Of a DNA stretch of 64,000 nt, positions 55,701 through 64,000 are shown in pieces. Source of the stretch: Artemia franciscana (lineage: Eukaryota; Arthropoda; Branchiopoda; Anostraca; Artemiidae); assembly GCF_032884065.1 (NCBI RefSeq), contig NC_088868.1, forward strand, positions 866,001 through 930,000. The letters are read 5' to 3'. The position numbers and the translations under genes were made by a program. The notes under the pieces were generated by a model that worked only from the letters and a program-made list of their open reading frames with translations, was not told where the DNA came from and ran no database searches. Every line of letters begins with the position of its first letter. Position 1 is the stretch's first letter.

Positions 55701-57585
55701 ACAGATTTAACAACACAACATATAATACTTCCTATAAGGTCTTGTTGCATGTCTTACAGGAGAAACGCAAACATATTTAGTATGAAAACACACATTTAGA
55801 AGAAAGAATTACAAATAAACTAGTATAAAATCAAATTCACTTTAAAAAGTAGCAAACCTAATTAAAAGTATGTAGTAAAATCTATCAAGTAAAAGTTTAT
55901 ATGGAACTGATAATAGAGCCTTTTATCGTGTTGAACCGTATTACCGTAAGAACAGATTTAACAACACAACATATAATACTTCCTATAAGGTCTTGTTGCA
56001 TGTCTCACAGGAGAAACGCAAACATATTTAGTATGAAAATACACATTTAGAAGAAAGAATTATAAATAAACTAGTATAAAATCAAATTCACTTTAAAAAG
56101 TAGCAAACCTAATTAAAAGTATGTAGTAAAATCTATCAAGTAAAAGTTTATATGGAACTGATAATAGAGCCTTTTATCGTGTTGAACCGTATTACCGTAA
56201 GAACAGATTTAACAAGACAACGTATAATACTTCCTATAAGGTCTTGTTGCATATCTTACAGGAGAAACGCAACATATTTAGTATGAAAATACACATTTAG
56301 AATAAAGAATTACAAATAAACTAGTATAAAATCAAATTCACTTTAAAAAGTAGTAAACCTAGTTAAAAGTTTGTAGTAAAATCTATCAAGTAAAAGTTTA
56401 TATGGAACTGATAATAGAGCCTTTTATCGTGTTGAACCGTAAGAACAGATTTAACAACACAACATATAATACTTCCTATAAGGTCTTGTTGCATGTCTTA
56501 CAGGAGAAACGCAAACATATTTAGGATGAAAGTACACATTTAGAAGAAAGAATTACAAATAAACTAGTATAAAATCAAATTCACTTTAAAAAGTAGCAAA
56601 CCTAATTAAAAGTTTGTAGTAAAATCTATCATGTAAAAGTTTATATGGAACTGATAATAGAGCCTTTTATCGTGTTGAACCGTATTACCGTAAGAACAGA
56701 TTTAACAACACAACATATAATACTTCCTATAAGGTCTTGTTGCATGTCTTACAGGAGAAACGCAAACATATTTAGTATGAAAATGCACATTTAGAAGAAA
56801 GAATTACAAATAAACTAGTATAAAATCAAATTCACTTTAAAAAGTAGCAAACCTAATTAAAAGTTTATAGTAAAATCTATCATGTAAAAGTTTATATGGA
56901 ACTGATAATAGAGCCTCATATCGTGTTGAACCGTATTACCGTAAGAACAGATTTAACAACACAACATATAATACTTCCTATAAGGTCTTGTTACATGTCT
57001 TACAGGAGAAACGCAAACATCTTTAGTATGAAAATACACATTTAGAAGAAAGAATTACAAATAAACTAGTATAAAATCAAATTCACTTTAAAAAGTAGCA
57101 AACCTAATTAAAAGTTTTTAGTAAAATCTATCATTTAAAAGTTTATATGGAACTGATAATTTAGCCTTTTATCGTGTTGAACCGTATTACCGTAAGAACA
57201 GATTTAACAACACTACATATAATACTTCCTATAAGGTCTTGTTGCATGTCTTACAGGAGAAACGCAAACATATTTATTATGAAAATGCACATTTAGAAGA
57301 AAGAATTACAAATAAACTAGTATAAAATCAAATTGACTTTAAAAAGTAGCAAACCTAATTAAAAGTTTTTAGTGTAATCTATCATGTAAAAGTTTATATG
57401 GAACTGATAATAGAGCCTCATATTGTGTTGAACCGTATTACCGTTAGAACAGATATAACAACACAACATATAATATTTTCTGTAAGGTCTTGCCGCATGT
57501 CTTACAGGAGAAGCACAAACATACCTAGTATGAAAATATACGTTTAGAAGAAAAGAATTACCAGCAAACCAGTAAAAGTCATATT
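46795..57585. repeat. 251-bp satellite array, about 43 monomers, with higher-order structure
   Basis: Tandem monomers carrying CGTGTTGAACCGTATTACCG, CTTGTTGCATGTCTTACAGG, GCAAACATATTTAGTATGAA and CTAGTATAAAATCAAATTCA. TTGAACCG recurs at 47021, 47272, 47523, 47774, 48025 and 48275, a 250-251 bp period. Diagnostic variants recur at long range: AAGTCTTG (one base shorter) at 48081, 50613 and 53307; GATCTGATAATAGAGCCTTTG near 49252 and 51782; TATCACCG at 47531, 50314 and 52757. This shows a 2.4-2.8 kb higher-order unit of about ten monomers. Truncated monomers occur near 52237 and 54080. No coding sequence. Confidence 0.97.
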
Positions 57586-57589
57586 TCAG

Positions 57590-57745
57590 GTAAAAATTAG
57601 TAAAAAGAAAATTTCTCTTTTCTAAAAGTAAAAAGAAAAAAATAAGAAAACTTTTCTCTTCTAAAAGTAAAAAAAAAAATAAGAACATTCTTTTTTTCTA
57701 AAAGTAAAAAGAAAAAAATAAGAAAACTTTTCTCAAAATTAAAAA
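57590..57745. repeat. Purine-rich short tandem repeat
   Basis: Three to four units of CTAAAAGTAAAAAGAAAAAA plus TAAGAAAACTTTTCT between the satellite and an FB element. The minus-strand Phe/Leu-rich ORF (57359-57688) is an artefact of this and the satellite. Confidence 0.85.
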
Positions 57746-57778
57746 AATGTTCTCGAATTTCTCGACAGAAATATCAAA

Positions 57779-59372
57779 TAGTTCGTGGTAGCGAACTGTA
57801 GTAAGGAGCGACCCGGCTCAATAGTAACCAAAACTCTAAAAAATGGAATTTTGATACCAATAATTATATCGAAAGAATTGCACTTTAATGCTGATTTTAC
57901 TGATACGTTTCATCAAGCTTAGTCTTACCCGTCAAAAGTTACGAGCCTGAGAAAATTTACCCTATTTTAGAAAATAGGGGGAAACACCCCCTAAAAGTCG
58001 TATAATCTTAACGAAAATCACACCGTCAGATTCAGCGTATCATGGAATTTTGTATTTTTGCCAGAAGACAAATCACGGATGCGTGTTTATTTGTTGTTTT
58101 TTTTTCTTTTTCCCAGGGGTGATTGTATCGACTTGGTGGTCCTAGAATTTTCCAGGAGGGCTCATTCGAACTGAAATGAAAAGTTCTAGTACCCTTTTTA
58201 AGTGACCAAAAAAATTGGAGGGCAACTAGGCCCCCTTCCACGCTCATTTTTTCCCAAAGTCGTCGGATCAAAATTCTGAGATAGCCATTTTGTTTAGCGT
58301 AGTCGAAAAATCTTATTACTATGTCTTTGGGGACGACTTACTCCCCCACAGTCCCCTTGGGAGGGGCTGCAAGTTACAAAAATTGACCAGTGTTTGTATA
58401 TAGCAATGGTTATTGGGAAGTGTACAGACGTTTTCAGGGGGGATTTTCTGGTTGAGAGGGGGGTTTGAGAAAAGGGGGCTATGTGGGGGAAACTTTCCAT
58501 GGAGTAATTTGTCATGGAGGAAGAAGATTTCCATAAAGGGGGTGCAGCATTTTTTAGCATTATTTAAAAAAACAATGAAAAAATAAATATGAAAAAGTCT
58601 TTTCAACTGGAAGTAAGGAGTAGCATTAAAACTTAAAACGAACAGAAAATATTAAGCATATAAGGGGCTCACCTCCTCCTAATACCTCACTCTTAAAGCT
58701 AAAGTATTTTTAGTAATTTCAACTATTTATTCTACGACCTTTGTGACTCAGGGGATTAAATTTAAGCTTTAGTGTAAAGAGCGAGGTATTGATGCGTAAT
58801 AAAAACATACGAATATAGAAGTTTGTTGCGTAAGCCAATTCGTAAGTTACGTATATCTCTTACTAATGAAAACGTTCGTAAAAAAGGTTCCAGTTGCCTT
58901 TTTAAGTATCCAAAAAATTGGAGGGCAAATTGGGTCTCCTCCCCCTCCTTTTTTTTATCAAAATCATTCGATCAAAACTATGGGAAAGCTATTTAGCCAA
59001 ATAAATAAATATGCAAATTTCACTTTAATTATTCATCTGCGGAGAGCCAAAATAAAAACATGGATTAACTGAAAACGTTCAGAAATTAAATAAAAAATAA
59101 GTTTTTTTAAACTGAAAGTAAGGAGTGACATTAAAACGAACAGAAATTACCCCATATATCAAAGGGGCTGTTCCCTCTTCAACGCCCCGCTCTTTACGCT
59201 AAAGTTTTTACTGTTTTAAAAAGTATAGTTAAGAGAAAGAGTCAAACTTTAGCGCAAAGAGCAAGGCGTTGAAGAGGGAACAGCTCCTTTGATATACGGG
59301 GTAATTTCCGTCCGCTTTAAGTTTTAATGTCGCTCCTTACTTTCAGTTAGAAAAAACTTGTTTTTTTTCAAC
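57779..59372 (+). mobile_element. FB foldback element, most complete copy
   Basis: Starts with the palindrome (57779-57800, one base changed in the left arm), runs through both modules and ends with the hairpin core at ~59372, ~1.59 kb in all. It shows the order: palindrome; GTAAGGAGCGACCCGGCTCA; a left module with AATAGGGGGAAACACCCCCT (itself a hairpin); GAGGGCAACTAGGCCCCC; GGGGACGACTTACTCCCCC; then GGAGTAGCATTAAAACTTAA, a second module with TTGGAGGGCAAATTGGG, and the core. No long ORF in any frame, so it is nonautonomous. One end palindromic and the other a long hairpin recalls foldback or Helentron-type elements, but the superfamily is open. Confidence 0.88.
59085..59372. repeat. FB hairpin core, copy 4
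   Basis: Arms ~125 bp. Left GGGGCTGTTCCCTCTTCAAC is answered by GTTGAAGAGGGAACAGCTCC. The CCCTCTTCAAC variant is private to this copy. Confidence 0.92.
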
Positions 59373-59439
59373 ATTCAAGAGATCAACACTGAAACGATGA
59401 AATGAAAACTGAATCGAACCAGTGTAAAAGCTGAATCAA

Positions 59440-61349
59440 ACCAGTGTGAATCGAACCAAGTGTGAATATGAGGGCTGCGCATGAAAGCTTGATGTTCTCC
59501 TTGCAGCCCTTGAGCTGCAGACTTTGGGGGTGCAAGGAATCATCATTTTAGTATTTTGGTGGCAATTTTTTAGGTTTGAGAGACTGTTTGAACTCACAAT
59601 GAGCTTGTCATTTTAAAAAGTAAGAATACTAAGTGTGAGTGTTGTCTAAATATTAACATGTGTGAGTATGAGGGCTGCACATGAAAACTATGTTCTCCTT
59701 ACAGCCCTTGACCTACAGACTTTGGGGGTCCAAGGAATCATCATTTTAGTATTTTGGTGGCAATTTTTAGGTTTGAGAGACTGTTTGAACTTACAATGAG
59801 CTTGTCATTTTAAAAAGTAAGAATACTAAGTGTGAGTGTTGTCTAAATATTAACATGTGTGAGTATGAGGGCTGCACATGAAAACTATGTTCTCCTTACA
59901 GCCCTTGACCTACAGACTTTGGGGGTCCAAGGAATCATCATTTTAGTATTTTGGTGGCAATTTTTAGGTTTGAGAGACTGTTTGAACTTACAATGAGCTT
60001 GTCATTTTAAAAAGTAAGAATACTAAGTGTGAGTGTTGTCTAAATATTAACATGTGTGAGTATGAGGGCTGCACATGAAAACTATGGTCTCCTTACAGCC
60101 CTTGACCTACAGACTTTGGGGGTCCAAGGAATCATCATTTTAGTATGTTGGTGGCAATTTTTAGGTTTGAGAGACTGTTTGAACTTACAATGAGCTTGTC
60201 ATTTTAAAAAGTAAGAATACTAAGTGTGAATGTTGTCTAAATATTAATAAGTGTGAGTATGAGGGCTGCACATGAAAGCTTGATTTTCTCCTTACAGCCT
60301 TTGAGCTGCAGATTCTGGGGGTGCAAGGGATCATCATTTTAGTGTGTTGGTGGCAATTTTTTAGGTTTGAGAGACTGTTTGAACTTACAATGAGCTTGTC
60401 ATTTTAAAAAGTAAGATACTAAGTGTGAGTGTTGTCTAAATATTAATAAGTGTGAGTATGAGGGCTGCACATGAAAGCTTGATGTTCTCCTTACAGCCTT
60501 TGAGCTGCAGATTCTGGGGGTGCAAGGGATCATCATTTTAGTATGTTGGTGGCAATTTTTAGGTTTGAGAGACTGTTTGAACCTACAATGAGCTTGTCAT
60601 TTTAAAAAGTAAGAATACTAAGTGTGAATGTTGTCTAAATATTAATAAGTGTGAGTATGAGGGCTGCACATGAAAGCTTGATGTTCTCCTTACAGCCTTT
60701 GAGCTGCAAATTCTGGGGGTGCAAGGGATCATCATTTTAGTATTTTGGTGGCAATTTTTAGGTTTGAGAGACTGTTTGAACCTACAATGAGCTTGTCATT
60801 TTAAAAAGTAAGAATACTAAGTGTGAATGTTGTCTAAATATTAATAAGTGTGAGTATGAGGGCTGCACATGAAAGCTTGATGTTCTCCTTACAGCCTTTG
60901 AGCTGCAGATTCTGGGGGTGCAAGGGATCATCATTTTAGTATTTTGGTGGCAATTTTTAGGTTTGAGAGACTGTTTGAACTTACAATGAGCTTGTCATTT
61001 TAAAAAGTAAGAATACTAAGTGTGAATGTTGTCTAAATATTAATAAGTGTGAGTATGAGGGCTGCACATGAAAGCTTGATGTTCTCCTTACAGCCTTTGA
61101 GCTGCAGATTCTGGGGGTGCAAGGGATCATCATTTTAGTATGTTGGTGGCAATTTTTAGGTTTGAGAGACTGTTTGAACCTACAATGAGCTTGTCATTTT
61201 AAAAAGTAAGAATACTAAGTGTGAATGTTGTCTAAATATTAATAAGTGTGAGTATGAGGGCTGCACATGAAAGCTTGATGTTCTCCTTACAGCCTTTGAG
61301 CTGCAGATTCTGGGGGTGCAAGGGATCATCATTTTAGTATTTTGGTGGC
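59440..61349 (+). repeat. ~198-bp tandem monomers (about 9.5) directly upstream of a LINE
   Basis: AGGGCTGC-CATG recurs at 59471, 59671, 59868, 60065, 60262, 60461, 60660, 60859, 61058 and 61257: steps of 200, 197, 197, 197, 199, 199, 199, 199 and 199. Each unit has GTGTGAGTATGAGGGCTGCA, TTCTCCTTACAGCC, GGGTGCAAGGGATCATCATT, GGTTTGAGAGACTGTTTGAA and CATTTTAAAAAGTAAGAATA. The array splits into two subfamilies, 197-bp (59.67-60.26 kb) and 199-bp units. It stops 250 bp before the LINE ORF1 start and may be its 5' monomer array. Confidence 0.95.
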
Positions 61350-61600
61350 GAGAGGTGCTGTCAAAATTATATTTCCAATTTTATTTACACGCAGTGGCGT
61401 TGTTTGACATTTGTGTATCTAATCTATGATTTTCGTTTTAAAAATATGAACTTGAGGATTATTTTGGATATTGAATCTCCGCACAGCAGGTAGAGAATTT
61501 CTGTGGTTTTTACCCCGGGTGAAGACGAGTTGGTCGGGTTCGAGGTAGTCCTCCTCCCAATCAGCTTAGTACACAGCACCTAGTTTTTTCCAAGTTAGTT
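61350..61600 (+). other. LINE 5'UTR (tether between monomers and ORF1)
   Basis: Non-repeated 250 bp from GAGAGGTGCTGTC to the ORF1 ATG. Less AT-rich toward the ORF. No splice or TATA signal assigned. Confidence 0.55.
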
Positions 61601-63019
61601 ATGACTAAATATTATTGCCCTGAGTGTAGAAACCCAGCAACTAGTGGGACAGTTCAGTGCACCAAATGCAGTCAATGGTGGCATCCTAAGTGTGCAAGGA
61701 TCACGCTTGGAGCAAGAGAAAAACTACTGGTATGGTTGTGCTTAAATTGTGACTTCCCCACTTCACCTTCATTTACTAGCGGTATGAAAATTCCGTGCAA
61801 AGTTACGCCACAAGCGTGCCCTAGACCTAGATCCTTTGGCAAAAACACACCCATAGTCACACCAAGGAATTCTAATCCCAAAACTAAGACAGTAACTAGG
61901 CCCAGCAGTGAGGATAAAACTCCATGCACGAATTGTTCTGAATACGTTAATGAAGTCTCAGCTTTAACTAACAGATGTTCCGTTCTTGAGAATCAACTCT
62001 CAGCTATTCAAAATGAACTATTACCCTTAAGAAATGCCCACGAATCACTCCAATCTGATTTACGTAACCTTCAGAACTTAACTGACGAAAAAACAACAAC
62101 TATTGACACCCTAATGATGCAGTTAAATCAGTTGGGAACCCTTTCACCCATGCCACCCGTGAAATTACGCTCGTCTCCCTTTAGCTCTGAAATGAATAAT
62201 TCTATACAAGGCCCGAGCAATCAGATTTGTAACTCATTAAGTGACGTAAAAAGTGCATGCAGTGTGAGAATGATCCTCGATAACGAGATTCGTAACATTC
62301 AACCGACTGAAGATGAACCGTTAATTGTTTTCGAGAAAATAGTGCAACAAAAAGTTAAGCGCAAGCCCTTAACCAGTAAAGGATGTAATATTATATGCAG
62401 GTTTTTTGTGAAAGAGGCTCCCAAATTTAACAAGATATGTCGGTATTTTAATGAAAGTGGTTTCTGTAAGCACAGAAAAAAGTGTCGTTTTTTACATATA
62501 TGTCCGCGCTTTATTTCGAAAACTTGCAGTAATAAGAAGTGTAATTTTGACCATGTTGATTTATGTTGTGTTTTATCATGTACGGAAAAAGAATGTGTTT
62601 TCGCGCATGCGTGTTGCGGTACATCAAAAAGACGTAGCTCCAGTCACACCAATCGACAGGAAAATACTTTTCTGGATCCGAACCCGGCATCAAAAAACTT
62701 AATTGGACGGGGGTTACGAATTCGAAAACATCGCGATTACACCTTTTGCGGACCTCCGTGGCCCCCCTTACCAACAATCCCTCCCGTACATCAACATACC
62801 CCCAACCAAGCGTGTGTTGCGCCTTCTCGGTCGGTCGGAATGTTTTTCCCGGATCCGCTACCTCAGCAGCATCAACTTTTCTACCCCCCACAAAAGATAA
62901 TGTCCCCGAGCCCCCCGACAGTGTTTCAAATCCCCGTACCTCCCCCCTCCTGTCCACCCTCACAGCCCCCAATGGCGAGGACACAATTTCTTTCGTTTCA
63001 GCCGAAATTCCAGTACTGA
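61601..63019 (+). CDS. Non-LTR retrotransposon ORF1 protein (PHD-like finger, coiled coil, CCCH fingers)
   Basis: A 472-codon ORF, by far the longest in the window. Residues 6-50 form a PHD-like zinc finger: CPEC, CTKC, HPKC, and CLNC after VWL, as in ORF1 of CR1-type LINEs. Residues ~112-175 are a predicted coiled coil (NEVSALTNRCSVLENQLSAI...). Residues ~265-340 hold Cys/His clusters. The clearest (from 280) is CRYFNESGFC, KHRKKC, FLH, a C-x8-C-x5-C-x3-H CCCH finger, followed by C-x7-C-x4-C-x3-H and C-x3-C-x4-C-x3-H variants. The last ~100 residues are Pro-rich. Such proteins bind element RNA and may act as chaperones. The intact frame suggests a recent copy. The stop is UGA, after which the same frame continues into ORF2. 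ORFs in other frames are shadows. Confidence 0.88.
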   Translation: MTKYYCPECRNPATSGTVQCTKCSQWWHPKCARITLGAREKLLVWLCLNCDFPTSPSFTSGMKIPCKVTPQACPRPRSFGKNTPIVTPRNSNPKTKTVTRPSSEDKTPCTNCSEYVNEVSALTNRCSVLENQLSAIQNELLPLRNAHESLQSDLRNLQNLTDEKTTTIDTLMMQLNQLGTLSPMPPVKLRSSPFSSEMNNSIQGPSNQICNSLSDVKSACSVRMILDNEIRNIQPTEDEPLIVFEKIVQQKVKRKPLTSKGCNIICRFFVKEAPKFNKICRYFNESGFCKHRKKCRFLHICPRFISKTCSNKKCNFDHVDLCCVLSCTEKECVFAHACCGTSKRRSSSHTNRQENTFLDPNPASKNLIGRGLRIRKHRDYTFCGPPWPPLPTIPPVHQHTPNQACVAPSRSVGMFFPDPLPQQHQLFYPPQKIMSPSPPTVFQIPVPPPSCPPSQPPMARTQFLSFQPKFQY

Positions 63020-64000
63020 ATAAATTTGAGCCCCTGGTTGGTATGGGTAATCCTGATGACAGCCTCGCCCACCAGGGAAATAACATATTCTTACAAAGAC
63101 GTACAACAAGAACATCAAACACCACTAAGGTAAAGTATTATAATTCTGATGTTTTTTCCTTCCCTAGGTTTATTTACGCAAATGCTGAAAGTTTAAATTC
63201 TGATAAAGTGGCTGAGTTAGAAAGTCTAGCTCAGGCAACAAAGGCATCTGTCCTAATGGTTTCTGAAGTTCATCGACAAAACCCAGAACTCCTGAAAATA
63301 GGTGGTTTTGATGAGTTTATAAAAATACGACCTGATGACCATCCACTGGGGAAAAAAGGTGGCGGAGTTCTTATTTATGCCCATGAAATTTTTAAAGCAG
63401 CTAGACTTGATGTCCCTTTTTTAACTGAGTACGACGAAATAATGTGGGTCATTCTAAAACCACGACGTCTCCCCCGGAAATTCACTGGTATTGCTCTCTG
63501 CGTGTATTATTACTCGCCGGGTCAGACGAGTGAATACCGCCAAGCATTCGTAGAAAAGCTACAACTCAGTTCGGATTTCGTTTTGGGCAAATACCCATCA
63601 TGCGGAATTTTCATGATGGGCGATGCCAATGAATTAAAGCTCCATCACCTGAACGCCGGAATCGGCCTGAAGCAGCTCGTCAATTTTCCCACAACCAAAG
63701 GTGGCACCTCCCTTGACCGAATTTCCACAAATATGCACGAATTTTACAACATACCTACGACCGGGGCTCCAGTTGGAGGAAGTTACCACTTTTCTCTTGA
63801 ACTTAACCCCACCTGTTCCATTAAAATCGATTACACTACAACTGTAACTATCAGTCGACCAATCACAAGTGAGGGACTTCTGACTTTTGGCCAATGGTTA
63901 AGCTGCGAGAAATGGGAAAAATTCCAAGATGCTAAAAGTAGCAACGAAAAAGCTACTATTTTCCAAGAAGCTTTGCTTCATAATTACAAGGCCTGTTTTC
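63020..64000 (+). CDS. Non-LTR retrotransposon ORF2, apurinic-type endonuclease (continues past window)
   Basis: The frame of ORF1 stays open from the UGA to the window edge, 327 codons. The first ATG is at 63056 (MTASPTREITYS). The endonuclease starts near 63170: FIYANAESLNSDKVAELESL, with VSEVH giving the catalytic Glu, GKKGGGVLIYAHE, VYYYSPGQTSEYR, FMMGDANELKL (GDxN box), GGTSLDRISTN and GGSYHFSLEL. These match, in order, the AP-endonuclease blocks of CR1-like LINEs. This nuclease nicks the target to prime reverse transcription; the RT domain should follow outside. The usual SDH triad reads SYH here. Initiation could be at 63056, by reinitiation after the UGA, or by readthrough. Confidence 0.87.

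Noticed and set aside
46795..57585. CRISPR-like or coding repeat array
   Set aside because: Units are contiguous 251-bp monomers with no spacers, riddled with stops. It is a eukaryotic satellite.
62511..63125. 204-codon minus-strand ORF
   Set aside because: Antisense to ORF1, which has zinc-finger motifs in the + frame. The minus reading has none.

Overview
This is a 64 kb piece of an AT-rich, repeat-laden animal genome. It has spliced genes, very large introns, satellite arrays, and remnants of several transposon classes. The mix (AT-rich Helitron with a TC start and CTAG end, RTE-like and CR1-like non-LTR elements, hAT, foldback elements) fits an arthropod. The main interspersed repeat reminds me of brine shrimp (Artemia) sequence, but that attribution is from memory and uncertain.

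Only one host gene can be identified with confidence: NAE1 (APP-BP1/ULA1), the regulatory subunit of the NEDD8-activating enzyme, on the + strand. Six exons were found by splice phase and homology: 14666-14751, 30069-30233, 33435-33623, 37388-37734, 41137-41431 and 45457-45656. They encode about 427 of roughly 530 expected residues. The C-terminal exons were not found and probably lie beyond the window. About 1.2 kb upstream, 13394-13511 looks like the last coding exon of another + strand gene that I cannot name.

Layout. 0-1.4 kb: a Helitron remnant with a minisatellite, set in (TA)n. 2-8.9 kb: a broken hAT transposase and broken non-LTR reverse transcriptases, cut by copies of a foldback element called FB here. 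9-13 kb: simple repeats, a small element with inverted arms and a hammerhead-ribozyme-like core, an RT relic, and diverged tandem repeats. 13.4-45.7 kb: the end of the unnamed gene and NAE1. The NAE1 introns hold an RTE-like element (20.0-24.5 kb, minus strand), further RTE, CR1 and FB fragments, a tRNA-Lys pseudogene, two other inverted-repeat elements, a long (TA)n tract and several local tandem duplications. 46.8-57.6 kb: a 251-bp satellite of about 43 monomers with a higher-order period near 2.4-2.8 kb. 57.8-59.4 kb: the most complete FB copy. 59.4-64.0 kb: about ten tandem ~198-bp monomers, then a well-preserved non-LTR retrotransposon. Its ORF1 has a PHD-like finger, a coiled coil and CCCH fingers. 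Its ORF2 (endonuclease, running off the window) is in the same frame as ORF1, separated only by one UGA.

The most interesting signals are: (1) FB hairpins whose two arms match each other better than they match other copies; (2) the single in-frame UGA between ORF1 and ORF2 of an apparently young LINE, preceded by promoter-like monomers; (3) the higher-order satellite; (4) hammerhead-like motifs in two small elements. No bacterial operons, CRISPR arrays or rRNA genes were seen. All homology calls were made by eye.
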